From the NCBI RefSeq assembly GCF_031143425.1, contig NC_090451.1:661940575-662004574 (forward strand): a stretch of 64,000 nucleotides of DNA. Direction: 5' to 3'. A program made the position numbers and the translations under genes. Below the pieces are notes generated by a model that saw nothing but the letters and a program-made list of their open reading frames with translations, was not told the DNA's origin and did no database searches. Source of the stretch: Pleurodeles waltl. Taxonomy: Eukaryota; Chordata; Amphibia; Caudata; Salamandridae. Positions 44,943 through 57,057 of this stretch are shown here, in pieces (the first letter of the stretch is position 1; each line of letters starts with the position of its first letter).

Positions 44943-46534
44943 CACGTCTTGACCGTGCCAAAGGATAAAGATTTTGTGAAGCTTGCTGAAGTCTAACAGG
45001 GTTGACCAGCAAAAAAGACAATCGCCTGCTCTGCGATACAAGGACAGATTGTATGCACAAGGGATGCCAGTCTGTACAATGTACACACCTGTGTGAGGGC
45101 ATCCATGTCTGTCTCTGCCTATTACCGGGGGGTTACTGAAAACACCCAAGACCCCACACGCACAAGTTGTGACAAAAATGTGACGGCCTTAAGTGGTTAT
45201 CAGTATTAATGCTAAAGTGATCAAAAAATGAGCGTTGTGACCAAAAATCAAGACATCCAAATACAGAAATGCTCAGAACGTGCACTAACATGTCTGTGAG
45301 GCACGTGGACTTTACGTCGCCAAAGGGAAGGGAACAAGAAAATGTGCACTTTGAAGCCACCTGTTTTCAGGAACCGGAAGACTCGCACTACAGGTAGTTT
45401 TGGCGCCACCATCAAACATTAGCCACCTCTTGTCGGAAGTAGTGAGCATCTCCTAATGCCAAATCTGCCTACGTTCTCTAAGGAGAAGTAAATGAAGACA
45501 CTCGAACTCATGTGCATGTAGCTCACCGTGCGGAGTGCACACTGGGCGCCACGGGAATGAACAACTGGAAACTGCAGCAGGTCGTACTGCAGAAGGAAAA
45601 TCATATGTAGCAGTATTCTCTATACAGCCATTCTGTGGCCGATGCTGGTCATCGGAACGCCACAGGCAGCTAGAACAAAAAAACTGAGAAGGACTGAACT
45701 CTGTACAGTGTACATAGGAAAGCCAATTATAAGAGTTATTTATAGAGATGTATGCCATTCGTGACTATTGTCCAGGGGCAAGGGCTCTACTTCTGCATGA
45801 GGACGTTTTGGTTGACCCTAGATATCGAGTATTGTGATCAACGAATTAGAAAAAGTCAATCAAAAAGAATCATAAAATATGGAAATGTGGTAAAGTAAGA
45901 AATGTTAGAGGCAGATAAACAAATATAGTCTGTTGGTACTGTCACAGAGGTCACCTTGAACGATCAAGTAGCTAGGACAAAATTGCAGGCCGGAAATCCT
46001 GTTCCCACACCAGCCACCTCTCAGAACCGAATTTGATTATTTCACAATTAATAATCAGCAAAGTTTGAAACACCACGTCATCTCGTCTCAGTCATGACTT
46101 GGTACAGTTTTCTGTTGGTCAGAATGTTAAAAAAAATCAAAATTCTTTTAACACAGAAGCTGCGTATCTGTGCGTTGACTTTTCAGTAAAATAGATTTGG
46201 GATTTTTTTTTTTTTTAAGGAAAAATTACATCGTTTGTATTTTCAGCTTTAGGGAACCATACGCACCATGCAACTCAGTCCTTCCACATGATCGGCACCA
46301 TTGTAGACACACTGCTTTTAAGCAGACACAAAAAAATATTTTTGTGCGGGCTGAACCATACACCACCCTCATCCCATACATAATGACTCATTCCAGGAGT
46401 TGTAGAGTTGCAGATATACATGTGAACTTAAATATTATGCAACAAGAAATCATTTTCTCCAGGTAGACATAGGAATGCAATATATGTGTTGAATTTGCGA
46501 AAAACAATCATAGTGTGAAACCCCAAAATATGTA

Positions 46535-46714
46535 GGGGGTTATTCCAACTTTGGAGGAGGTGGTAATCCGTCCCAAATGTGACGGATTTACCACCAGCCG
46601 TATTACGAGTTCCATAGGATATAATGGACTCGTAATACGGCTGGTGGTATATCCGTCACTTTACCGTCACTTTTGGGACGGATTACCACTTCCTCCAAAG
46701 TTGGAATAACCCCC
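46535..46714. mobile_element. Palindromic MITE, Harbinger-like
   Basis: A 180-bp almost perfect inverted repeat. The arms begin GGGGGTTATTCCAACTTTGG and end with its complement. They are flanked by GTA on both sides (46532-46534 and 46715-46717), which would be a 3-bp target duplication. The central motif CCGTATTACGAG recurs inverted. It has no coding capacity. It is related in design, and partly in sequence (GTAATACGGC), to the element at 52856. Confidence 0.8.
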
Positions 46715-47746
46715 GTAGTGTCTTACATAATCAAATGTCTTTAAGGCCATCCTTGCACCTCCATCAGTACAAAAAAGACAAACGTTTGAAAATGTCACTG
46801 TTGCCAAAATAATTATTTTAAGACTTTGGTTATGGAACATAATAATTATCTGCCTTTTATTTCGAAAGTCACAAAAAAAGAGAATGGAATTCTGACTCAC
46901 ACAGCTGACAAAACTATAGGAGCTGCTGGGGACCTTCATAACTGGAGTAGGGAGACAATGATCATCTCAGACTTGCAGCAAGTACTAATTGCTGAATAAG
47001 AACATACGGTCCATTAATGGGTTTCTTCTAGATATTTTTTTCTTAACATCTTCCACCTTCTCAGATCTCCTATTTAATGATGAAATTTCTAATGGTCTTT
47101 TTTTAATGATATATTAATCAGGATTTTACATCGAGATTTTAAGTTTCCTCTTCTACATGGGCCTCTACTGAGTGAGATTTAGCTTCTCTACTGTGAAGAT
47201 AGCAAACTGTCCATGTAATTCACGGAAAAAAATAGGAAGTTTCTGTTGCAAAAGAAAATGCTGTATTGCACCGAAACCTGGATGAGAAAAACACTAAATA
47301 TCGAGAGAATATGGGTAAAAGGCACTTTTTAGACTTAATTGGGTTATTTTAAAATGATTTTAACAAATGTATTAACTAATACAATATGGAATTGAAATGT
47401 TTTTTTCTTAACATTCTGGTTCATTAGTTTTGTTGAATCGTTCGAACACACCAATCACAAACATTTCTTACCTTAAAGGGAAACAGTTTTCAGCTTTTGG
47501 AAATAGTCGCATAGTCCCTTTTCTCTCTCCATGTTCATTTTGTTATTTCAGATGAGGTGCAGAGTCTGGTCTCACACCTCTTTCTACACGGGCAATTCAG
47601 CCTAAGTCGCCCACCGTGTTAACTACAGAGTTCGTCTGGCTTTCAATCACTACATAGAAAATGTACATATGTATAGGAAATAAGCTGCTCTCGCCGTGTC
47701 AAGACTTTTATAAAACTGGAAGTTGTTTTTATAGTGAATGTACTTG

Positions 47747-47752
47747 AATAAA
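47747..47752 (+). terminator. EFNA1: Candidate EFNA1 polyadenylation signal
   Basis: AATAAA followed about 20 bases later by a T/G-rich stretch (TCTGTTGGCGTC). It is the first canonical hexamer I find after the stop codon. Confidence 0.5.
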
Positions 47753-47775
47753 AAACAAACTGAAATCTGTTGGCG

Positions 47776-50700
47776 TCCCCATGATTCAATGTTCCTGTTG
47801 CCTCACTGTTTCTACAGTTATGTGTATTTGCCCTCAATTCTCCTACAGATCAAAATCTGGATCCGATCCGGCAGCTGTTCTGTGACTCCAAAGGATGCCA
47901 ATTTATTTAATGTGTTGAAGAAGGAATTGAGGCAAAAAATGAATTGGAAGAAGTTAGATATTGTGTTAGGGCTAGGGTATATGAGGACTACTCTAATAGG
48001 AGATCAGTTGACTGACAGTTTAAGGTAAAGCCAACAAATGGGGAGTGATATTTGGCAAGTAAGGATTTATGCGGGCACTGGCCTTGTCAGATATAACCTT
48101 GTTTCCTAGCAGGCAAACGCCTGATAGAGGGTCAATCACTGTCTCGGGCCTTTGCTTTAAATACGTGGAAATGAGAAAGAAAAATAAACCTATTGCCAAG
48201 ATTGTTTCAGTGCTTTTTAAAGTCTAGTGACAGGAAAGACACAGCTCTTCTTCCACCCTGCAGAGCCGCCAGGCGCTGAGATGTATCTGGAGCGAAAACG
48301 TGCTTTGTTGTCTGCACTGTGTGCAAGGAGACAATATTAACATCCGCCATCATGTCCCATATGCAAACAAGATGAGCTTGTCACTTGCGGATACTGAGCG
48401 TCTACTCTGGATTGGTCTACCTACAGCCAATAATCGTTTATTCTCATTTGGAAACTGACGGACCAAGGCAGGCCTCTTCTGACTTGGAAATGTCAGACAA
48501 AGTTACATCACTGGTTGACCCTACTAGTCAGAGATACATACTTAAAAATGACAAGCAAAAATAACTACAACCTTGAATCTCTGAGTGTGGTCACATAAAG
48601 AAACCAGGCTACAATTTCCAAAATAGACACTTTTTTTTTTTAAAAGGACAAAAGCGAACTGTTAGAAGAGAATTCCAGACCCAGCCACTAGATTACAGAA
48701 TAATGCACAGCATGTGAATCCAGAAAAGATTCACAATGATAAACATAGGTATTTCGTGGACCTGACAGCACCAGTAGAAATAATGATACATGACCTCGCC
48801 TGGACATACTATGTATATGAGCTCTTGGGAGCCAGGCTGCCCTGTGCCAGCAGTGATGCACAATAAGCCAGTCAAGGGTAACTGCAGCAGAGCATAACCA
48901 ACTGATACACTTCAATAACAGTTGGCAAAGTAGATCTTCCCCTTTCATACACTGTTTCAATAGTCTAACCAAGATATCACTATGGCCCCCCACTATAATG
49001 CACCTAAACTGGTAGTGAATAAAAAAGAACTTTCTCAACTACACCTCGTAATGAGATGCAATTTTAGTTACCAAATTCATTGTTTGTTCATGGTGAGCTC
49101 CTTGTCCAAAATGTTCTATAGATGTTTGACTTTATATGCTATTAGGATGGTTTCTCCAAAGCACTGCAAGAAACCCCTAATGAAAGATTCAGTGTTTACC
49201 AATGCGTGTTGGCCAAACACCAAAACCTCCAATTTAGAAACATTTAGTTGCAGCCAACTATGGTTCAAACACGATTCTTTAGACTTAAAGGTGGCATTTT
49301 ATTGCAGTGAGTTGCTGATCTTTCAGTCTACAGCATAATCCTGGTGTCATATGGCTAATGGGTGACTTGAGTGGTCTAATGTTTGACACATTAAAACATA
49401 ACAATAGGGCTCTTATGGGAACGCCAGTCCTTTATTGGTGGAAGTATAGAGCAACATTTCCAGCAGGACTGTAATTGAGGCTAGCGAGAGCAACGATTAG
49501 AACCAATAAAATTCCACTTTTTTTACTCTGACCATTTCGGTAGTGGCTGACCTGATCAGGGAGCTCCACAGTATCAAAACAAGCTCCGGTATTGGGCGAC
49601 CAGAAATGCCAGGTAACTTGCACCACCTTGTAGGCCGGTACTGTCAAGCTTATTCAAAATGCCAGATTTTATATACATAAGGAGGCCACAACATTGTAGA
49701 CATGAGGTTGCTTCCTAAATTATCTAGTGACTTCTTTTTTCAGGAGCTGAACACAATAATGGTTTCCTGGCTATAAAAGCGTATTTTTCTACTTGCCTAG
49801 GTGTTTTGATAATTCTGTTTTGGGTCAGTTTTGTACTGGCAGGAAACCTGCATTCCTGTAGGGAGGTACTGCTTATAAACTCCACACCAAGGGTCATGGT
49901 TTTCGGATACGAGGCTGAAGCCAGCCAGTGGCAGCATTTGAAGAAGCAGTCTGTAGCCGTCACCATTTTTATCAGGTGGAGGTACCATGTGGAAGAACTC
50001 ATCTGAAGTAAAATTTGAAAAGTCTTAAGTCATAAAGAGAACAAACCAAGGCACATCCATCAGCAGGAACAGGGCCAAGAGACCAGGTGGACGTGCTGTG
50101 GGAGGTGGACTAGTCCATAAGAAAATGAGGAGATTTCTAAACAGTTCTTAACAGTTTGGTATGCCTTGGAAGATGGCTAACCCTGGGACTCAGTCACTTG
50201 TCAGACAAAGCCTAATATGTGATTTAACTTAATCCATTTCCTTTTGGCCTTTCAGAGGCAACCATCTGTCAGACACCCTCTTGATTTTAGTATGGACCAA
50301 CTTACCTTTTCAATGCTCCATGTTCAGAACACTTCTCCAAACTTAATCGATCTTGCCCAACACTTCCACATACCTCTAACTAACCCTATCAACCCTGCAC
50401 TCCACACGGGTATCCAGGAACCCGAAGTGAATCGTAGCGGTTCTTGGCCTCTCTCGAGCATATGAAGCGCTACATAAAACCAGGATCACAATCCACTGCA
50501 TCGATATCCGCAGCAGAAACCTTGGCTGGAGGTCCTTAGAGACGTACCCACCTGAGCGCGGGCACAGTAGCGGTTGGCACACGCTGGCAGCCTTGTCTAC
50601 CTCTTGAACAAAGAGCCCAGTGTTTCACCTGCATGGAATTAGGCTCCCCCTCACCACTCGAGCCGGTTCTCCCAGGAGAAGGTGGGGACAACATGGAAGG

Positions 50701-52855
50701 CAGCAAAGTAGTGCAACTTTCCTTCCCGGGGATGAATAGGCACATTTACAGGAGATCTGAGCGCTAGCACGTGGTTGCTGTGTGCAAAGCGAGCCGCCCT
50801 TCTCCTGGTGCCAGTGTGAATTCTTTGAATATCGCGTGTTTATCTTTCTTCCTCTAAAAAGAACCTGCTTCTGTGCATAGCTCCACAAAGTCACATTTCA
50901 CATCAGCTGGGGTAGGGGTGGCCCACTTGCACTTGGTGGACTGCACCCAAACGGGGGAGGAAACACGAAGCAAATGAAAACTATCATTGGCAAAGCCATT
51001 AGGCCTGGCTTCGGCTGCTGACCTTTTGGCATTGCCAATGCTTATTTTGCTTATAGGTGTTTTTTTTTTAATATGAAGGCACTAACTGTACAAAAACAAT
51101 TGCTGTCTACAAGCCAACATATCTATTTTGATGTAAAAACACACATTGTACATGCAGTCCTTGGCGCTGTAGGAGAGTAATTATTTTTACATTGTGCACC
51201 AGCAGAACGCTGTCACTCATAGATGAGCCAATGGCTGGCATGGGTTGACTCTCCCCCATGCTATATGTTGAGGTGGGTGGAAGCAAAACGTGTGTGACAC
51301 TGCAGCTCACCAATGGATGAAGAGGTCTGACTCATCGCCCATCAAAGTATGCACAGTATATGTATGTTTATTAAAAACAAAAAGGTATTGACTATCGGTG
51401 AGCTAAACAGAAGGAATGGGTTAGGCGGCGGCATCTAAAACTCAAAGCTATCATGTGCAAAACTATTCTGATTCAAGCCAAAAACCATTAGGAGCGACAA
51501 ACTCAATCACCCAAAAGTGGGGACAAAATGTGATGAGACCCTTCTCCAGTGCCTTTGAGCAGTGTTTGCAGCCGGTGGTTCAACATCTTTTGGGGACCAA
51601 GACTTACTTTTCACCATTGGAATTTGTCACAGAGCACGACAGAGTACGGCACAAATGAAGAACAAAGGTGAAACACAAAAGAGGAAAACAGTGACAGAGG
51701 GAAAATACGAGATGAAAATAGCCCACAGGGTGAGAAAAATGAAAAGGTTGGGTTATGTTAGAAAGGGGCAGGAGGGGGAAATCAAAACCGAGCAACCTCA
51801 GATTTAGCAGTGCCACCTCCCTAAGAAAACTTTTAAGGCCCAGAACTTAAAGAATATGCACTGCTCTCCTCTACCAAGTACTTCATGCCTTTACTGTGCA
51901 ATACCGTGAAAAAAATAATAATACTGGGCGAGGTTCCCCAAGCAGATTCTAGGGCTAATAGTACCACAGGTACAACTAATTTATGCCTTTATCCTACACC
52001 CTTAGAGAAAATGCTTGTTCTGTAACTCCAGTCTGCAATACGATACCTGTTGCTGCCTCTGCTGGTGTCCACATAGCCAGCTGCCTTACCACTAAACATA
52101 AATCAACCAGCTCTTGGTCCCAGAGGTTTGCTGGAGCACAAGTGGAGACGCACTGGCAGCAGAAGAGAAATTTACTGACCCGAGTGGTCTGAAGTGCAGT
52201 ATCATGCCCAGCACTTGAATTCACACTGGGCTTACTGCATCCAATTGCTGTTCCTTTATTTACTTACTAGGACAACCAGGAGTTCTTGGCACTAAAACAG
52301 AACTGGATGACTAGACATGCTGGAAATCACAAGAGATTTCTCAGAAAGGATAAGTAAACATAGTTTAAAAAACGTATGGAAGGTGAGAAGTTGACCTATC
52401 TCCACAACCAAGACTGAATGGACTTTCAAAGAAGGACAACATGCATTCCAAATGCACAACCATAAGGGGGGTTTGAGTCAATGCACAATGCTTTGAACAT
52501 GATTCTGCTTCTGGTAGATAGGTGAAATGATCTCTCTACACAGGAATCTTGGAATGGACTTGCATAGTACTAAACCCAATCCTGGAAACACACAGCCACT
52601 CCCACTTAATTTTCTAAGTGGGTGGTTTCATAAGCAGGACTAATCCATCACAGGGATTTAGGAACAACACAGTTTGCATTGAATATGCATGAATATTCAC
52701 CTGACATGTGTCTCTGGCAATGCTGGTAGAAATTTGCTCTCAATAGGAAGTGGCTACAGCTGCTGCATTCTGCAGCCACCACATGCATTAATCATATGTT
52801 TGGGTAGTTCTAGAGAAAGGTAGCTGCAATAACCATACCTTGATCGGAGGACTTA
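47776..52855. other. Intergenic, no recognisable gene
   Basis: AT-rich sequence with no credible exon. A short L2/CR1-type LINE tail may lie at about 50300-50485, ending TATGAAGCGCTACATAAA. SLC50A1, the next gene downstream in mammals, is not seen. Confidence 0.45.
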
Positions 52856-53022
52856 GGGCCTAATTTAGAGTTTGGTGGAGGGGGTTACTTCATCACAAAG
52901 TGACATATCCCATCCGCTCTATTACAATTCCATTATAGCCTATACAACTTGTAATACGGCAGATGGGGTATCTGTCACATTTGTGACAGAGTAAACCCTC
53001 CACCAAACTCTAAATCAGGCCC
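52856..53022. mobile_element. Harbinger-like MITE with TTA target duplication
   Basis: A 167-bp inverted repeat beginning GGGCCTAATTTAGAGTTTGG and ending with its near-complement. It is flanked by TTA at 52853-52855 and 53023-53025. A TWA duplication is typical of PIF/Harbinger elements. Confidence 0.85.
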
Positions 53023-53356
53023 TTAGTCTGATAGGGAGTGGTATTCTGGCTCAATACGGTGGTATTTGCCAAATAATTTTATTCTCATGTTGGCACGGCA
53101 TAGGAACCTATTTTGAGATGACCAACAGGTGACCGTTTCTTGGACTTCGGAAAGGTATTTTAACAGTAAATGGATGGATACTCAAGATATTTTCTATATT
53201 TATTTAGTTATTTCAATGTATTTATTGATTTACTGTTTTTATCTGAAGACCAACATTTTAAATGAGTACACCAGAGGGCTGCAACATGAAGGAACAGCAT
53301 GAAAAAAGCAGGTTCAGAAATCATATCAGTTAAGGTCCAGGTAGATGCATAGGATC

Positions 53357-53632
53357 AAAATTAGTTACTTACCTGTAACTGCAGTTCTCCAGTATTGGTA
53401 TCTTTCATAGATTCACATGCTTGAATCACCCCTGTCGTCGAGGTGGGAGCCTCACAGTAACTTTAAATACACAAAGCAGTAAGTTTTGAAACCATTAGGC
53501 CTCAGTAGGCCCCATAGGATATGTTATAGCCTTTCCACCTTGTTTTGTGAAAAGACCCAAACTTCAGTGCCAACCAATCAGGCTTCAGCACCCTCCCAAA
53601 CACTCCCAACAGAGGCGGATTTCCCTCAGATT
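53357..53632. repeat. 3' inverted terminal repeat, DIRS copy C
   Basis: Reverse complement of 59829-60055, sharing TAGATTCACATGCTTGAATC and CCATTAGGCCTCAGTAGGCC. The outer end AAAATTAGTTACTTACCTG extends past the right arm and recurs inverted in the ICR. Confidence 0.9.
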
Positions 53633-53699
53633 TTCTAGTACAAGTGTGAAGTTCAATATCTGTATATTAGGGGAGCCTCTGAGGGGTGGAGGGTGGGTC

Positions 53700-53807
53700 G
53701 CATGTGAATCTATGAAAGATACCAATACTGGAGAACTGCAGTTACAGGTAAGTAACTAATTTTCTTCTCCAGTATTGGATCTTTCATAGATTCACATGCT
53801 TGAATCA
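53700..53807. repeat. Internal complementary region, DIRS copy C
   Basis: Its halves are reverse complements of the two element ends. The junction reads TTACAGGTAAGTAACTAAT, then TTCTTCTCCAG, matching the copy B ICR. Confidence 0.87.
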
Positions 53808-54130
53808 GAGTAACGAGCAGTAATGTTGGAGAATTAGTGAATTAATCTGCATGTTGTTTTAATTCTCCAACTGATATCAATAACATTAATACATATAACA
53901 GTAATAGAAAAAACTGTATGCCTGAAAATTATGCTACAAAATGTGCCGCTGTTGTTTTAAAATCTCTACAACATTTTAACACAATATGAAGAAACGTTGG
54001 TACTACGACTAGTATGAAGCAAAATATTAGAGTAATCAGCACTGTAATATAAAATTAGATGTTAAAGAAACTGAAGAACAATATCGAACATACCTTGACT
54101 GTGGTGGTGGGATGTTGTAAGAGGCTCACC

Positions 54131-56383
54131 TTAACGAAATAGATGCCTCAGCACTGCCTGCCCCACCGCTGCATCAATGTTACTCGTTTCTTCGAGACAA
54201 TAGTGTTTTGTAAACGTATGCTGGCTGGACCATGTGGACGCTCTGCAGATGCTATGCAGTGGCACCCCAGCGAAGAGTGCATCTGAAGTGGCTACCGATC
54301 TTGTAGAATGGGCTCTCACCTTGTTGTGGAGCGGTTTACCAGCCTTAGCATGACAGAATTGGATTGCCAGGCCAATCCACCTGGCTATAGTCTGTTTGGA
54401 CACTGCGTGGCCCTTTTTTGTTCCACCAAATGCAACAAATAACTGGTCAGACTGACGTATGACTTGTGTTTTCTGTAGGTAAAATTTTAGTCACCTTTTT
54501 ATATCCAGAGAATGTAATGTCTTTTCCGCTTCCGTTTGTGGCTTTGGAAAAAAGGTTTTTAAGATGACTGGTTCATTCAAGTGAAAAGTTGAAGGAACTT
54601 TTGGGATATACTTAGAATTTGTTCTCAGGATTACACCGGAATTTGTAAATTGGAGGAAAGGCTCTTTAGTAGTGAAGGCCTGAATGTCGCTGACTTTTTT
54701 GGCTGAAGTAAGAGCTAGTAGTAATGCTGTCTTCCATGAGATGAATTTGAGATCGGCTCTGTGGATCGGCTCAAAGGGAGCTTTCATGAGTTGCATTAAT
54801 ACGATATTCAGGGACCATAACGGCGGAGGTTTCCGGACTGGTGGGAAAACACGGAACAGGCCCTTCATGAATTGTTTCACAATCCTGGTGGAGTATAATG
54901 AGACCATGTCTTGTGATCTACGGTATCTCGAGATTGCTGCCAGATACACTCGAATGGAGGGGTATGAAAGTCCTGACTTTGCCAAGAGCAACACATATGG
55001 TAGTATATGCTCTGGAGGAGAAGAAATAGGATGCATACCTTCTGCTGCACACCATATACAAAAACGTTTCCATTTAAGTTTGTAAGTTTTATTGGTAGTG
55101 TCAGCTCTAGCTTTGGCTAAGATTTCTCTACACTCCGAGGAAATGTTCAGATTTACATACTCACTGAATTCAGGAGCCAAGCCGACAAGTGAAGAGTTGA
55201 CGGATCTGGATGCCTGACTTGTCCCTGGTGCATTGTCAAGAGGGTTGGACTCTGTTTGAGTTGCACATGCGGCTGTTCGGAGAGCATTAGGAGCTCCGTG
55301 TACCAGACCTGTCTGGGCCACCTGGGAGCTATCAACAGAAGGCGACACTCCTCCGTCTTCATTTTGTTGATGACTCTCGGTGTGAGCGGGATCGGAGGAA
55401 AAGCGTAGGCATAGACCCTGGACCATCTCATCGAAAACGCATTCCCCCACGATCCTTTCTGGGGAAGCCAACTTGCATAATACTGGCATTTCTTGTTCTC
55501 GAATGTGGCAAACAGGTTGAGATTTGGTTTGCCCCATAAAAGATTGGGAAGTTTCTGGTCTAGCTCCCACTCGTGGTATGGTATCACTGTCCTGCTCAGG
55601 GTGTCTGCCAGAACGTTGGTCTGTCCTGGCACATGCTCCGCTTTGAGCGAAATGTTGTGCTTGATGGCCCATTTCAAGATATCCTGAGCCAGTTGCGAGA
55701 GTTGTAGAGATCTTGTGCCCCCCTGCTTGTTTAGATAAAACATGCTGGTTGTATTGTCCGTTCTGATTAAGACGCTTGAGTTTTGAAGTTTTGGCAAAAA
55801 AGCTTTGAGAGCTAGGTCTATCGCTTTGAGCTCCAGGTGATTTATGTGTAGCCGAACCTCTTTTGCATTCCAGGATCCGGTGATTTGCAGATCCTGGCAG
55901 TGTGCACCCCATCCCTCGAGAGAAGCATGCGTTGTTACTATGTAACAGGGTACTTGATGAAGGAATGTGAGTCCGTTGGACAAATTGGTCAGCGTTGCCC
56001 ACCACTTCATGGTGGTTTGCATTAGAGGTGTTATGCGAATTCTGTCTTCGAACGAACCGTGCACCTGAGTCCACCTTACATCCAATTGTTCTTGCAGGGT
56101 TCGCATATGGAGTCTGCAATCTGGGACTAGCGGAATGCATGATGAGATCATCCCTAGCAATGATTTGTAGGTGCGGACTGAAACAAAACTTTTTGTAGAG
56201 AGTCTGCGTACTAGGGAGGTCAGTTTTTGTTTTCTTTCGTGAGACGGATACGCCTTGCTGTGGACCGTGTCTAGTAATGCTCCTAAGAAATTTAATACCT
56301 GTGTGGGGTGAAGCTGAGATTTTTGATAATTGACGACAAACCCTAGGCTGTTTAACAGTTGGAGGCAAACCGAAATATGACAT
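54131..56383 (-). pseudogene. Tyrosine recombinase (YR), DIRS copy C, one in-frame TGA
   Basis: A 630-codon frame (56383-54491) stops at a TGA, then the same frame continues to 54131 with the rest of the catalytic domain. No shift is needed, so a single nonsense change (perhaps CGA to TGA) explains the break. The HxxR (AHSTR), Trp (STW) and KHYCL Tyr are kept. The first catalytic Arg is Lys (SAKKVSD, against SARRVSE in copy B). The N-terminal 400 or so codons overlap the RT gene in the same relative frame as in copy B. Confidence 0.88.
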
Positions 56384-56982
56384 ATCACCTGAGGCTTTGA
56401 AGGTGCCTTTATGAGCCAGTCGTCTAGGTAGGGAAAAACCTGCATGCCCGACTGGCGGAGATGTGCTGCTATAGGAGCCAACATTTTTGTGAAAATTCTG
56501 GGGGCCGATTTCAGACCGAATGGAAGAACTCGAAATTGGAGGTGCATACCAGCTACTTTGAACCTGAGGAATTTGCGGTGGTTGCGGTGTATTGGAATAT
56601 GAAAGTAAGCATCCTGGAGGTCTAGGGATGCCATAAGATCTCCAGTATTTAAAAGGCGCAAGACATCCTGTAGTGTCACCATCCTGAACAATTGTTTCTT
56701 TAGGAACCTTATTAGTGCTCTTAAGTCCAGAATGGGGCGCCAGTCCCCGGAGGGTTTCTTTACGAGAAAGAAGCGGGAATAGAATCCCCTGTTCCTCTGA
56801 GAAAAAGGGACCAGTTCTATTGCTCCTTTGCCCAGCATCACTTGTACTTCCTTGAGGAGTTGGTTCACCCTCGGGGCGGAGGGCCTGATGGGGGAACAGC
56901 TGGTGGTGTCTGTGTGAATTCCAGAGTATGGCCTCTGGCCACTATATCGAGTACCCACTTGTCTGATGTTATTGCTGCCCAT
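55153..56982 (-). CDS. Reverse transcriptase/RNase H/methyltransferase-like ORF, DIRS copy C
   Basis: 609 codons open without a stop. RT has Asp 121 in LDLQDAYFHIPI and YLDDW at 185-189. RNase H keeps Glu 384 and Asp 409, but the first catalytic Asp is His 352 (TTHAS, against VTDAS in copy B), which should abolish RNase H activity. The C-terminal methyltransferase-like domain has LNLFA, YAFPPIPLT and APRWPRQVWYTE. The frame extends upstream of the first Met toward the gag tail, as in copy B. It is open but probably not functional. Confidence 0.92.
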   Translation of the reverse strand: MGSNNIRQVGTRYSGQRPYSGIHTDTTSCSPIRPSAPRVNQLLKEVQVMLGKGAIELVPFSQRNRGFYSRFFLVKKPSGDWRPILDLRALIRFLKKQLFRMVTLQDVLRLLNTGDLMASLDLQDAYFHIPIHRNHRKFLRFKVAGMHLQFRVLPFGLKSAPRIFTKMLAPIAAHLRQSGMQVFPYLDDWLIKAPSKPQVICHISVCLQLLNSLGFVVNYQKSQLHPTQVLNFLGALLDTVHSKAYPSHERKQKLTSLVRRLSTKSFVSVRTYKSLLGMISSCIPLVPDCRLHMRTLQEQLDVRWTQVHGSFEDRIRITPLMQTTMKWWATLTNLSNGLTFLHQVPCYIVTTHASLEGWGAHCQDLQITGSWNAKEVRLHINHLELKAIDLALKAFLPKLQNSSVLIRTDNTTSMFYLNKQGGTRSLQLSQLAQDILKWAIKHNISLKAEHVPGQTNVLADTLSRTVIPYHEWELDQKLPNLLWGKPNLNLFATFENKKCQYYASWLPQKGSWGNAFSMRWSRVYAYAFPPIPLTPRVINKMKTEECRLLLIAPRWPRQVWYTELLMLSEQPHVQLKQSPTLLTMHQGQVRHPDPSTLHLSAWLLNSVSM

Positions 56983-57057
56983 TGAAGGAAATAAGAAGTG
57001 ATGTGACCTCCAACCCTCGAGATTGGTGAGGGGAAGAATTCTGGTATGGCTGGTAGG

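Larger units (their letters stand above)
44943..47775 (+). other. EFNA1: Probable EFNA1 3' UTR
   Basis: No gene interrupts the stretch from the stop codon to a good AATAAA at 47747, and AT-rich text typical of 3' ends precedes it. The length (about 2.8 kb) exceeds the mammalian UTR. A 180-bp hairpin-forming MITE lies inside. Earlier cryptic poly(A) sites cannot be excluded. Confidence 0.5.

Noticed and set aside
47738..48028. A 96-codon frame after the EFNA1 poly(A) signal as a small gene
   Set aside because: No homology, no promoter or splice context, and ordinary AT-rich composition.
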